Positions 1-10,700 of a stretch of DNA of 64,000 bases are shown here, in pieces. A program made the translations under genes and the position numbers. The stretch comes from Prorocentrum cordatum (Eukaryota; Sar; Dinophyceae; Prorocentrales; Prorocentraceae): assembly GCA_963575745.1 (NCBI GenBank), contig CAUYUJ010016059.1:1862849-1926848 (forward strand), read 5' to 3'. Each line of letters opens with the position of its first letter. Within the stretch, counting starts at the first letter, position 1. The notes under the pieces were generated by a model. The model ran no database searches. It saw only the letters and a program-made list of their open reading frames with translations, and was not told the origin of the DNA.

Positions 1-119
1 ACTACCCGGCCTCCGTCAGTGACACCGTTGCAACTTATCAATTTCAGGATCATGCATGATGCGGGCGAAACGCTCACACTCCCGACCCGTCTCGGGTTGC
101 GACAGGGTGGAGTTATCTA
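1..119. other. no gene seen
   Basis: Unique-looking sequence before the GAG tract. No coding bias or repeat is visible. Confidence 0.4.
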
Positions 120-545
120 TATGGAAGAGGGATGGAGGACGAGGAGAAGGACGATGAGGAGGAGGACGACGACGACGACAACAACGACAAGGAAAACGGG
201 GGCGAGGAGGAGGAGGGGGACGTGGAGGAGGACGAGGGGCACGAGTACGAGTACGAGGAGGAAGTTCATTATTGGAGTCATTATTGGGTCCTCCTGGTAC
301 CCTCTTGGTGCTCTCTTGGGGCTCTCTGGGGACCCTCCTGGGGACGACGAGTAGGAGGACGAAAAGGAGGTGGACGATGAGGAGGAGAATGCCGAGGGCA
401 AGAACGAGGATGGGGACGAAGACAAGGAGGAGGAGGAGGAGGAGGAGGAGGAGAAGGACGACGGCGAGGAAGATGACGATTTCCAGGGCAATCACGAGGA
501 ACGCGAGGACGAGGATGAGGACGAGGAGGAGGAGGAGGAGGACAA
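120..545 (+). repeat. GAG/GAC microsatellite tract
   Basis: Two purine-rich blocks (120-270 and 355-545) of GAG, GGA and GAC triplets. Low-complexity frames on both strands come from this tract and are not genes. Confidence 0.85.
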
Positions 546-559
546 CGAGGATACGAACT

Positions 560-1195
560 CTATGAGCCATCTTGGGGCACTTCTGGGGTCCGCTTTGGCT
601 CCTCCTGGGGCTCCCTTGGGGCTCTTGTGGAAGGCCCTGGGGTCCTCATGGGGCTCTGCCGAGGTGTCTCGGGGCCTCTTGGGGCCATCTTGGGGGGCTC
701 TGTACAGCCTCGTGGGGCCATCGCGTAGGGCGTCGATCAAATGAGGGGGGTCTAGATTTGCCCCCGCCGCCCCCCACCCCCCATCTGGGGCCATCAACAT
801 CGCCTGTTCGGGTGCTCTTGTGCCGATCTTGGGCGCTCTTGGGGCCGTTCTTGGAGCCTCTTGTGTCCCTCTTTGGACTCTCGTGGGCAAACGTGGGGCA
901 GTCGTGAGGTCTCAGGTGCCATATGGGACGCGACGCTGCAAGAATGCACAAGTCATAGCTGCTCCTCAGGTTTTGACGGATGTTGGCTTCGTGGGGGGAG
1001 GGGGGGGCAGTTTTGATAAGGGGTTCCGAGAGCATTTGATGCCATCTTGGAGCGGTCTATGGTCTGTGGGGCCTCTAAGAAAGTGTTGGAAGCCGTCTTC
1101 AGACGCCTTCGACTATCTTGGGCCATCTCGGAGGCAATCCTGGAGGCCATCTTGGAGCATCGGAGGCCACCTTGAGCCATCTTGGAAGCTCTAAC
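560..1195 (+). repeat. degenerate GGGGCCATCTTGG minisatellite, block 1
   Basis: Irregular copies of a 10-14 bp motif (GGGGCCATCTTGG, GGGGCTCTTGG, GGCCATCTTGGAG) run through the segment and directly follow the GAG tract. Blocks 2 (34040-34640, inverted) and 3 (56540-57185) have the same make-up. Confidence 0.7.
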
Positions 1196-1554
1196 CCGTC
1201 GCCCCTCTCCAAACCACCTCAGGGAGGGGAGGGGAAGGGCGCCCCTCCCTGAAGGGAAGAGGAGTCTTGTATGAGAAAATAAAGAAGTCGTCAGACCACC
1301 TACGCCCAGAGGGCCGGTGGGATTACTGGGACGCCTCCGCCCCTTCCTTCCTTCCTTTCTTCCGTTTTGGCCTCATTGCCCCTTTGTCTTCTTCCCGCTC
1401 ACACCCAGACTCTTCTGTACTAAGGCCCACTCCTGTTCAGACTCACTCCCACTCAGGCCCACTCAAGCCCAGCCCGACTCTTGCAACGATTCGCGATTCG
1501 CCTGGTTGGGCCCCCAGGCTTCTCTCTCTCTCTGAAGGGTTCGAGGCTCACTCC
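1196..1554. other. no gene seen
   Basis: Pyrimidine-rich, with repeated CCCACTC phrases around 1420-1480. No coding bias or recognised element. Confidence 0.35.
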
Positions 1555-2460
1555 GATATAGGAGCTGCATCACCTGGGCCCCCGAAGGAGTATCAGCCAG
1601 GGGTGTTTGAGTGCCCCTGTTCGCGCGCAAGCTGTGGGAGTTTGTTGTCGTTGCCCCACAGGCGCCTGCATTTCCGCATTCGCTGGCGGATCGTGGGACT
1701 GTCTCAGGCGGTTCGCTGTGTTGGCCCCCCGGACTCTTCCATGTGGAGAGCCTCATCATCGTCGCGAGACAGCCTCAAGGAAGAGCCGCCGTGGGGGTGT
1801 TTCGTTTCTCCGTTTGCGCGCAGATTGTGGGGATGTCTCAGGTTGTTTGCTGTTTCTCCCCCCCCCCTAGGCGCATGTCTATTTGAAAGCCTCATGATCA
1901 CAACGCTACAGCAGGTGTGTGTCGCACTTGGGCACCCTAAAGAGACAACGGCGGACCTGGGCGCCGCGAATCTGATTTCTCTCGGCCATCTGCTTTAGTT
2001 GAACTGTGCATTTTCAGAATGTATAAGACAGATCCGTGTGAAAGAAACATGGCAGAAGTCAGATCCACAACATCTGAAGTCGGATCCGCGCGGACGGAAA
2101 TCAGATCTATCGCAGCACTCATCCGAACCAAATTCGGATCCGCACTACCTGGATTGGATCCGCCAAGGTTTCTTTCACGCGGGCCGGCACAAGAGTTGAA
2201 ACCATCAAGTCGAGGAGCACAGTTCTTGTCTTTGGGATGTAGGGAACACTTTCGTTCGCGGCCAGATTCTGGGGATGCCTCAGGCGGTGTTCTTGTTTGA
2301 GACTCTGGACGTCTCTCTTCTGGGGCTCCGACCTTCATTGTAATATATAGGAGTCGTAGCATATGGGCACCCCGAAGGACGAGCCGCAAGGATTGGTTTG
2401 ATTTCCCCGTTCGCGGCCTCAGTGGGGATGTCTCACGCAGTTTGCGTTGTTTGTTTCCGC
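1555..2460 (+). repeat. diverged tandem units with GTTCGCGCGCA...GGGGATGTCTCAGG core
   Basis: Related phrases recur near 1620, 1690, 1810, 2255 and 2415: a Cys-rich-looking GTTCGCG core, then GGGGATG/ACTGTCTCAGG, then GTTTG. Two of them are preceded by a matching GGGC(C)CCCGAAGGA phrase (1580, 2370). Between copies, 2030-2160 holds degenerate GATC-rich phrases (AAGTCGGATCCG). Confidence 0.5.
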
Positions 2461-3296
2461 AGGCTTGTGTTTTTTTTTCGAAGAGGTAGGTGAATGGAGG
2501 GGAAAGACAGGGGACGGGCCTGCTCACCGGCTGTCTGTCTGTGAGTTGTCGTCGTTGTCCCTCATCTGTAGCCGCCGCCGTCGTCGTCGTATTCGGCGTC
2601 CCTCGGACTCGTTCCCACATCCAAACACCAACAGCAGGACGTGCCAGGACAACATAGGCACATTTGGGGACATCCGCGTCGGGTAATTCTTGAAACTCTG
2701 GCATGCTTACTTGCATAGGTCAAGAGGGAGCAACAAGGAGCAGACACGACTAAACATATGCTCCTATGTAAATCTGGGAAAGTGTAAGAAGTGGAAGAGG
2801 AAGATGGACATCCAGAATGTATGGACATGCATCGGGAATCTTGGGATTTGTGTGTATTTAGCATGCGTCTCCCTCTTTTTTTGGGGGGGGCGGGGGGCCA
2901 TGGATTGGCCAGAGGGTCAACTGTGGACCCAACGCAAGTCGGAGCTCCCTTGCACGCCGTCTCGGCCCAGCGCTGCTTGAGAAGGCGCAAGTGCATCTGC
3001 CCGAGTCGGAAGCAAAACACACCCCGAGCGAGGGACCCCGCCACCAGAGGTCCCCTTCCCCCCGGGAGTGGCTTTTGATTGCCCTGGGGTCTGGTGAGGG
3101 CACGTGGAGGCCGAAGGCTGCCAACAGCCTCCCGTCGTGATACGTCGTGCATCGAGTGGAGGCGGGGGTAGCCTTTTTGAGGATTGATCTCCTGCCTCAT
3201 CCGGCTCAGTCCGGCTTCGTGGCACCTCAGGCTGGCTTCGCAGCCCTCGGCCGTTCCCACGAAGAGCTCCCAGGAATCGCCTCCCCCCTCTTTCAG
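2461..3296. other. no gene seen
   Basis: Mixed sequence with a CGTCGTCGT run at 2575 and a G run at 2880. Frames are open on both strands without consistent bias. It is probably intronic or intergenic, leading up to the acceptor at 3296. Confidence 0.35.
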
Positions 3297-3479
3297 TCCG
3301 ACCCGATCCCTGCGCCTACCCGACGAGGCGCTGGCCCCGTACCAGCTGGGCGCCTCTGCCTCGGAGCCCTCGCTGCCGAGCGCCGCCGCAGAGAGGGGCC
3401 CGTCGCCGCCCGGGCGGCCGATCGGCGGGGCCGACGCGTACGACCCGCGGAGCGCGCGCGGGCAGCCGGGGGGGGGGGG
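3297..3479 (+). CDS. candidate exon 1 (of those visible) of a long spliced gene
   Basis: The acceptor CCCCCCTCTTTCAG ends at 3296. In the frame with codons from 3298, 56 of 60 codons end in G or C and there is no stop. The encoded peptide is Ala/Pro/Ser-rich and disordered-looking (ALAPYQLGASASEPSLPS, then IGGADAYDPRSARGQP). It runs into a G homopolymer whose end, followed by GTCGCC, could be the donor. The exon would start with one base of a split codon and end with two. The next candidate exon (15890) starts with one base, so the phases agree. I do not recognise the protein. The G run makes the exact end uncertain. Confidence 0.45.
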
Positions 3480-3528
3480 GTCGCCGCGAACGTCCCTCCC
3501 CAAACGACGAACGGCATGCACAGGACTT

Positions 3529-3665
3529 CTCGGAGATCCGCGCGGATCTCTGCCGTGGGCGTTGGCTTCCCCCTGGCGGCGCCTCCGGCGCCACCACTAT
3601 GACGCCTTCCGCGCGCACCGGGGGGGGGGGGTGGAGGTCCATCGCCGATCCGAGAAGTCCGCGCG
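3529..3665. repeat. small foldback sequence
   Basis: GGACTTCTCGGA near 3531 is matched by its reverse complement TCCGAGAAGTCC near 3649, with GC-rich palindromic sequence between, including GGCGGCGCCTCCGGCGCC. Confidence 0.45.
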
Positions 3666-3734
3666 GACCTCCGAGACTCTGGGAGATCGTGATCATGCAG
3701 TTCTCGGCTCCTCTGGTTCGGTTCGAGCGTCGAG

Positions 3735-3885
3735 GTTTGGGGGTCGAGGGTCGAGGGTCGAGGGTCGAGGGTCGAGGTTTGGCGGGCCGAGGTCGAGGGT
3801 CGAGGTCGAGGGTCGTGGACCAAGGTCTGGGAACCCGGTCGAGGGCCGAGGTTTGGCGGGCCGAGGTCGAGGGTGTCGCCTGGCT
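3735..3885 (+). repeat. GGGTCGA heptamer minisatellite
   Basis: Perfect and near-perfect GGGTCGA copies at 3745-3775, continuing as GGCGGGCCGAGGTCGA variants to about 3885. Confidence 0.75.
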
Positions 3886-3999
3886 CGAGGTCGGTGCGAG
3901 TGTCCTGGGCCGAGGCCCGGGGGGCGCCGCCTGGCCTCCGGGAGGCGTCTCGTGGCCGCGGCCGGCGTCGCCTCGTGGTCCTGGCCAGGGCGCGCCCCC

Positions 4000-4145
4000 T
4001 GATGGGCTTGTTTTCCACCACCACCACCATAAGTTGGAGGGGGAGGGGGTCCTCCTCCTCCTCCTCCTCCTCCTCCTCCTCCTCCTCCTCCTCCTCCTCC
4101 TCTTCCTCCTACTTATGGTGGTGGTGGTGGAAAACAAGCCCATCA
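4000..4145. mobile_element. foldback element with 35-bp perfect inverted repeats
   Basis: The left arm 4000-4034 (TGATGGGCTTGTTTTCC, then CCACCACCACCACCATAAGT) is the exact reverse complement of the right arm 4111-4145. The loop is a (CCT)n tract. Both sides are flanked by CCCCC (3995-3999, 4146-4150), which may be a 5-bp target duplication, although it lies in C-rich sequence. Confidence 0.85.
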
Positions 4146-4244
4146 CCCCCGATCCCTGTCTGGCGGTCGTGTTGTTCGGCGGCGGGCCCTGGGTCGGAGA
4201 CTGGAGCACATACATCACCAGTGGCGGGCGGGTTCTCAATCCCA

Positions 4245-4985
4245 GGACTTTGTCGAGGGGGTCCCAAATCTACGAGTTCGGGGTGCCGAAAGCTATTCGA
4301 GTCGGCGCCAAATCTACTAGTTCGGAGTGCCCAAATCTATTGGCTTCGGTCCCAAATCTATTAGTTTGGGGCGCCCAAATCTATTACATTCGGCCCCAAA
4401 TCTATTTGTTCGATCCCCCAGATCTGATCGATTCGGCCCCACATCTGTTAGTTCGGGGTGCCCAAATCTATTAGATTCGGTCCAAAATCTATTTGTTTGG
4501 GGCGCCCAAATCTATTAGATCTGGCCCCGGGGGGCCCAAATTTATTGGATACGGCACCAAATCTTTTAATTCGGAGACCCCAGATCTAGCAGATTTGGTG
4601 CCCAAATCTACTAGTTCGGGCTGCCCAAATCTATTAGCTTCGGTCCCAAATCTATTAGTTTGGGGTGCCCAAATCTATTTGATTCGGCCCCATATCTGGT
4701 AGATTCGGTCCCGAATATATTAGTTCAGGGGCCCCATATCTACCAGACGTACCAGCTTCGGCGTCTAATGTATTGTTTCGGGGTGCCCGAATCTATTAGA
4801 TTCGGCCCCGCATCTGCTAGTTCGGGGCGCCCAAATCTACGAATTCGGGCCCAACAAATCTTAGTTCGGGGTGCCCGCAGCTATTGGCCCCGGCCCCAAA
4901 TCTACTAGTCCGGGGTGCCCCACATTTATTAGTTCGGGCCACGAATCTAATACATCAGGGGGCCCCATATATTAGCTTCGGCCCG
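4245..4985 (+). repeat. CCCAAATCTATTAG array, forward orientation
   Basis: About thirty degenerate copies of a 20-23 bp motif, CCCAAATCTATTAG followed by TTCGG plus GGTGCC or CCC, arranged as roughly 43-bp dimers. Not coding: frames are repeat products. Confidence 0.9.
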
Positions 4986-5084
4986 ACAGCCTAATCGATA
5001 TGGGTAGATCTGGGATCCCATCGATGAGGGAGGTTGCCTCGCGACGTTGGCGTCGTCGCGCACCCCCAAATTGGCCAGACCTAG

Positions 5085-5460
5085 TAGATTTGGGAAGTGA
5101 GATTTGGAACGCGGTTTCGAGCACCAGAACTAGTAGATTTGGATGATTACTTTTCGCACCGACAGTAATCGATCATGGGCAGTTTGTTCGTGCCAAAACT
5201 GATAGATGCGAGGCCCACGCCACAAGATGTTGGAAAGTTGTTCGCACCCTAATTCGTAGATTTGAGGCCCGAGCTAAATAGATTTGGCGAGGTGTTTCGC
5301 CCCGTCGCGCCCGAACTAATTGAGTTGAGGCCCAAGCTAGTAGATTTTGGTATTGTTTCGCGAACCCAACCTAGTAGATTTGGTGAATTTTTCCAAGTCA
5401 TATTTAATTCGTTTGAGGCCCAAGCTAGTAGATTTGGGAGTGGTCTCGCGCTGCCAAAGT
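5085..5460 (-). repeat. same AAATCTA repeat in inverted orientation
   Basis: Copies read AACTAGTAGATTTGGG, the reverse complement of the left array. The orientation changes between about 4985 and 5085. Confidence 0.8.
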
Positions 5461-5747
5461 AAGATGTGGGGCTGTCTTTCAAATCCGTAATGGCTTCGCC
5501 CCCTGCCGCCAGCCCCCTCTCTCGGAGAAAGGACCATGGAAGAGCTAAGTCATGAGGCTTTGGCGCTGTCATGCAGCAGTATCGGAACTTCATGCGAGGC
5601 CGATTCGCAATCGGCAAAACCAACTGATCACAAGAGGGGTTACCACACAGGGCGATTGGTAAGACGTGTATGGTTTACGAGCTTGGTTACCACACCTTGG
5701 GATTAAAGGGCCGAGGGAGTACTCGCAGTTTGGGTTACCACGCCTTG

Positions 5748-6572
5748 CGATTGATGTGCGTGAGGGGTGGCACCGAATTTCAGAAATGTGGCAAATCCCC
5801 TGTTATTGGACCCTGACCCCGCGGATCTGCGTGAGGGGTGGCACCGAATTTCAGAAATGTGGCAAATCCCAAATGTTTTTGGACCCTGGCCCCGCGGATC
5901 TGCGTGAGGGGTGGCACCGAATTTCAGAAATGTGGCAAATCCCTTGTGTTTTTTTGACCCTGACCCCGCGGATCTGCGTGAGGGGTGGCGCAGAATTTCA
6001 GAAATGTGGCAAATCCCCTGTGTTTTTTTGACCCTGACCCCGCGGATCTGCGTGAGGGGTGGCACCGAATTTCAGAAATGTGGCAAATCCAAATGTTTTT
6101 GGACCCTGACCCCGCGGATCTGCGTGAGGGGTGGCGCCGAATTTCAGAAATGTGGCAAATCCATTGTGTTTTTGGACCCTGGCCCCGCGGATCTGCGTGA
6201 GGGGTGGCACCGAATTTCAGAAATGCAGCAAATCCAAATGTTTTTGGATCCTGACCCCGCGGATCTGCGTGAGGGGTGGCACCGGATTTCAGAAATGTGG
6301 CAAATCCCATGTGTTTTTGCACCCTGACCCCGCGGATCTGCGTAAGGGGTGGCACCGAATTTCAGAAATGTGGCAAATCCCATGTGTTTTTGGACCCTGA
6401 CCCCGCGGATCTGCGTGAGGGGTGTCACCGAAATTTCAGAAATGTGACAAATCCCCTGTGGTTTTGGACTCTGACCCCGCGGATCTGCGTGAGGGGTGGC
6501 ACCGAATTTCAGACATGTGGCAAATCCCTTGTGTTTTTGGACCCTGACCCCGCGGATCTGCGTGAGGGGTGT
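5748..6572 (+). repeat. 73-bp satellite, about 12 units
   Basis: GCGGATCTGCGTGAGG recurs at 5821, 5894, 5968, 6042, 6114, 6187, 6259, 6332, 6405, 6479 and 6552, with spacing of 72-74 bp. Each unit contains GTGGCACCGAATTTCAGAAA and TGTTTTTGGACCCTGAC. The period is not a multiple of three and units shift frame, so it is not coding. Confidence 0.95.
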
Positions 6573-6639
6573 CGATTTCGAGCCTTCCCAGCAATCCAGA
6601 CACCGCGCCCAGGGGGTGTTAAAAATCCCGTTTGGGCCC

Positions 6640-6790
6640 CCCCCCCCCCTCGCGCGGTCAATCAACTAGTTACAGTAACCAGCAAGAAGCAGAACTGTAA
6701 CACTGGAAACTACAAGCTACAACTGGCACAGGAAACTGCGAACCACGGTCCTACAGCCTGGTGGCCCCACAAGGGGGCCGGCGGATCTAA
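6640..6790 (+). repeat. dispersed repeat (second copy at 35685-35840)
   Basis: Both copies start CCCTCGCGCGG, share an A-rich middle of short direct phrases, and end GGCCCCACAAGGGGGCCGGC or the diverged equivalent followed by GGCGGAT. Confidence 0.65.
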
Positions 6791-6995
6791 TATAGAAGAT
6801 TGGAAGTCCAAACTAATAGATTTAGGGGTGGCTTCCAATCTATTATTGAAACTAGTAGATTCGGGGGTGGTTTCGCGCACCCAAACTCGTAAATGTGGGT
6901 AGGCTTCTCAAATCTACTACGGTATATTTGAGGCCCAAGCTCGTAGATTCGGGGGGGGGGGTCGCGCAGCCAAACTAGTAGATTTGGGGAGGTTT
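6790..6995 (-). repeat. AAATCTA repeat, inverted orientation, third block
   Basis: Copies of CTAGTAGATTTGGGG resume after the 73-bp satellite, as if the satellite and its neighbour were inserted into one original array. Confidence 0.75.
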
Positions 6996-7289
6996 TTGAT
7001 TCACAAGAAAACTAGGGCCGTTGACTCGCCAAACGTGGATCCGCGGCCAAGCGTCGTGGACGATTCAGTCCTTCGCGGCACAGCTGCCCCGAAACCGCGG
7101 CGCGGGGAGCGAGGTAAGGCCGTGCCAGCAAGGGCGGGGGAGGGTGTCTGGGGGAATCGACCCCTGACGATGCGCGCGCGCGTCGGGAGTTTGGAAGATT
7201 GTTCATGTAGACCAGTCGCTTCGATTCCTGTGTTTCTCCTTGCGCGTCGGCCATCTCGGCCACCGCCAACGCTTGTCTCTCGATCTGGG
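6996..7289. other. no gene seen
   Basis: GC-rich lead-in to the recombinase-like remnant. No clear frame. Confidence 0.3.
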
Positions 7290-8256
7290 GCGCGCCCATG
7301 CCGCTGGGCTCGCTGGCGATCGCGGCGGCGATCGGCTTCCTGCTCGGGGCCGCTGCAGCGGTGGCAGCGCAGGCGACGGCGCGCGGGCGCCCGGTCTCGC
7401 AGCGCGTGCGGGCGCGGGGCTCCCATTGCGAGAAGGCCGGCGAAGGCCCTTCGCCTCCGGCGCAGGATCATGCCACCAAAGCGGAGGTTCGTTCGCAGGG
7501 CGCACAACGGGCAGGCCAGGGACGCGATCTTCGTCGACTACGGCGTGGAAGGGGGGGGCCTTGGCATGAGGGGCTGGCACTGGCGCCGGTGGCAGTCGCC
7601 GCTTACGTCATCGCGGCGCCAGACCAGGAGGAGACGTGCGACGCGGACGACGTGACGGACTTCGAGCAGGCGGTCCCCCGCGGCTGGCCGCCGCTGGGCC
7701 CGGGCGCGGCGCGCGGGCAGCCGGTCTACCGCTTCGCCAATGCCGTGGCGCGGGCGTTGAGTTGGCGGCGCTGACGAAGGAGGCGGAGCCTGGGGCGCCG
7801 CCGCCGCGGCCACCGCCATCGGAGGTGCCCGTGGAGGGCGCGGCGCGGCTGCGGCGGGCCGACTGGTGCTGCGCGGTGGAATGGGCGACGGTGGAGCGCG
7901 GCATGGTGCGCCCCATGCCGGGCGCGCTGAATGCGCCCTTGGAGCCGTTCCGGGCAATCGGGGGCTTCGGTGTCTACGATTTGGGTTGCTGGGGCGAGGC
8001 GGCGACCATGGCGCGGCTTGGGCCAGGCCAGGCGGCGCGCGATGCTCTACGCGACTTCAGCTTCCTGGCGGGCGCTTGCGAGCTGCTGGAGGGCACCGAG
8101 ACGCCGCCCTCGCCAGCGGAGGACGCGCGCGCTGCCCATTCTGAGAGACTCTGCGGGCAGGCGCTTCAGGGCGAGAGCGCAGGCTTCAGCGACTTCGACG
8201 ATTGGGCGCTTTCGGGGCCGCGCACCGCGCTGTGCGCGGCGAGGGGGTCGCCGAGA
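7290..8256 (+). pseudogene. unidentified coding remnant upstream of the recombinase-like region
   Basis: Strong G/C third-position bias alternates between two frames. The first (from 7298) begins with a hydrophobic stretch LAIAAAIGFLLGAAAAVAA that could be a membrane anchor, followed by HEGLALAPVAVAAYVIAAP and a C-D-A-D-D run. The second (to 8256) contains DWCCAVEWATV and FDDWALSGPRTAL. I recall similar W-x-L-x-GPRT phrases in repeated dinoflagellate proteins linked to mobile elements, but cannot name a domain. The frames shift and no clean start is seen, so it is treated as debris of the same element as the recombinase-like remnant. Confidence 0.35.
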
Positions 8257-8319
8257 TGAGCGGTGGCGTGGCGCAGATGCACGTCGCTGCCTGGAAGCGC
8301 GGTCCGCTGGCTGAAGCTG

Positions 8320-8965
8320 CCGCGCGCGGCGCGAACGCTTCGGGGCCGGAGGCGGCCGATGCCGCCGGTGACGCGGGCGCCGGCGCTGTGGGCGGCGGCG
8401 GCGGCGATCGCGGTGGCGCCGGTGTCTCTGGGCCAGCGGCAGGCCGCGCTTGGCGCGGCGCTGGCGGCCGACGCCTGCCTCCGCCCGGGCGAGCTGGCGT
8501 CGCTGCGGGCGCGTCGTAGCGGCGCATCCGCTGGCGGGGGGCGACTGCAGCTTCGCGTCGTTGGGGCTGCGCCCAGAGGAGGAGAGCGTGGCCGCGAAGA
8601 CCAAGGGCTTCAACGACTCGACCCTGCTGGACACCCCGTCGAGGTAGTACTCGGGGCCGCTGGTGGAGAGGCTGGCGAGCAGCCTTCGGCCGACGCAGCG
8701 CCTCTTTCCATAGTCGGGCGCGGCCGCGTCCAGCGAAGCGGCGGCAATGGCGGGGCTGGCCAGCTGGGGGCCGACGCCGTGCATCCCGCGCCACTCGGGG
8801 CCCTCGCGCGAATGGCCGGCCAAGGCGAGGCCGCTGGGGGCCATCAAACGTCGAGAGCGCCGGGCGCCAGACCTCAGCGCGCGCCGCTACGAGAAGGGCT
8901 CACGGGCGACGCGGCGGCCCGCGACCATCGACCGCGGCAGGCAGCTGCTGCCGGCGGAGGCCAGC
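8320..8965 (+). pseudogene. tyrosine-recombinase-like catalytic domain remnant
   Basis: Pieces in shifting frames recall the catalytic half of a tyrosine recombinase. There is a helix ending in CLRPGELASL with the box-I Arg at 8482, then a segment with KTKGFNDSTLLD near 8600. After that come PRHSGPS and a KRR-E-RR segment, and finally ARRYEKGSRATR with the candidate nucleophile Tyr at 8888. In the family the middle block reads like L-R-H-S-G-A-S and R-G-R-W. Here the His before Arg and the Trp are altered, and the frames do not connect. Dinoflagellate genomes carry many such recombinase-like repeats (from memory). The core-binding half seems absent. Confidence 0.45.
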
Positions 8966-9855
8966 GCGCAGCTGGAGGTGGCGCTCACCGCGGGGCAGCC
9001 GGGGAGCTTCGTGCACGGGCGCCAAGAGGTCGGGCTGGTTTGAGCCAGCCGCCCTTCCTGGAGCTGTTCGCGGCCTCCAAAGGCCTGACCAAGGCCGCGC
9101 TGCACTGCGGCTGGCGCGCGCGGACCCGGGAGCTGCGTGATTCGCCTGAACAGGATCTGATGCGCGAGAGAGTGCTGCGCGGTGCGATCAGTCTCACGCC
9201 TTTCGCAAGCTATGTTCATCTTGGCACGCCTTGCAGCGGCTTTCCAGGCGCGCGTCGAGGCGTGCTGGGATCGCCGGCAGGCCCCCTGCGATCTCGCCAT
9301 TTCCCTTCTGCCCCCCCCCCCCCCCCCTGGACGCTAAGAAAGCGCGAGTCGGCAGCGCGCCTCTCAGAGCCACAGTCAGAATAGTGCGAGCTCGCATCAG
9401 ACATGGGGTCGTCGTCGCAGTTGAGAACCCTAGATCTGCATGGCTGCGGAAGCATGCTCAGTTGCAAGAGCTGTTGGGTGCACGTCACGGACGCAGCGCA
9501 TTGCAGGTTTGGCATGCCATGGCGGAAGCAGGCTTCGATTGCTCGTTGGAATGCCGCTCGCGATATGTTCCAGCCTCTTGGCGCGCAGTGTCGCGGTGCA
9601 AAATGCGTTTTTCTCGGGCAAGCAGCGCCAAGTCCTGGAAGGGGAAGCGCCGGGAGGAAAACTGTGTACCCATGTTGCACAACCATGCCCGCCTCGCGTT
9701 CTCCCCATTTGGTCACAGGTGCAGGCAGCAGCGTGAATATAGAAAAAACACGAGCGGACATCACCCCGCGGTTGTGTTCCGCAGAGGTGTAGACAATCGC
9801 GAAGCAAAAGCCGCCTCGACCGCCGCGTCGCAATTAGTTGCGGTTGGTGGCAAGG
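8966..9855. other. GC-rich sequence with no recognised gene
   Basis: Open frames exist on both strands but none resembles a known domain. There is a C homopolymer at 9310-9327. It may be the tail of the recombinase-like element. Confidence 0.3.
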
Positions 9856-10300
9856 CGAGTTGTTTTGGCGAGCTAGCTCCCCCGCCGCTGGCTCGCGCGG
9901 TGCCGGATCTACTTCTGATCGAGCGAGTGCTGCACCGCTGCGGGAATCGCCCTGGTCGCCGACGTAAGCAGGAGCACGCGGCAGCGTCGTGAAACGAGCG
10001 AAGCAGGGTGTAGCAGCAGCGAAACGAAGCGCGAAATGCTGATGCGTCCACGCCTGGCCATAACTTTTCGGCTCAATCGGTTGTTCCCTTGCCTCGGGCG
10101 AGCCCACTACGCGCCTCATCGGCCAGAGTTCTCGAAACTCTTTTTACGGAAGTTTGCGCGGGGCAGTTGTTATGGCTAGCTAGCAGCTGACCCCCCCAAT
10201 CTGCCGGCTCGCGCGGTGCCGAATCGTTTACTGCTCGAGCGAGTGCTGCGCCGCTGCGAGAATCAGCTTTGCCTTGGCTGTAAACAAGAGCATCCTCGCC
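9856..10300 (+). repeat. direct duplication of about 130 bp
   Basis: The segment at 9857-9990 (GCTCGCGCGGTGCCG, then GAGCGAGTGCTGC) recurs at 10165-10300 with the same order of words, offset by about 305 bp. Confidence 0.65.
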
Positions 10301-10700
10301 CTCTTCTCGCCGTCCATGTCCCGCTTCGTCCTCTCCCGTCCTCTTCCCCCTCTTTCTCCTTATCTCCGTTATGGTTTCTTCTTTTTCTTTGTTCGCCGAG
10401 CCCTCGTTGCCCGTCGCTATTCGTTTTTTCTTGTCCATTCTCCATTCCCTCCTCGCCTCCGCCCCCCCATGTCCGTTTCATCTTCTTCTTTTGACCCCCT
10501 CTTCCCTTCTCTCCCTGAGCCCCCCGGATTTCCTTTCGATTTCCTGATGCCCCCCCGTCGGTTGCCGCCCTTGCCCCCGCCCTGCCTCCCGCACCCTTGC
10601 AGTTGCCCCGCGTTGTTCCGCGTCTTCCGCCCCGCCGTCCGTTTGAGCCCCCCCCCCCCCGGTCTAACCTCTCCCTCCCCTCGCGCCGTCCGATCTTCCC
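10300..10700. repeat. pyrimidine-rich tract
   Basis: Plus-strand C/T-rich sequence (CCCTCTTCTC, CCTCCCC words) over 400 bp. Purine-rich frames on the minus strand are low-complexity products. Confidence 0.6.

Noticed and set aside
5748-6572. Regularly spaced repeats resembling a CRISPR array
   Set aside because: Whole 73-bp units repeat with no unique spacers, and the setting is eukaryotic.
5666-6902. Overlapping frames of 70-208 aa on both strands
   Set aside because: All are read-through of the 73-bp satellite, whose period shifts frame each unit.
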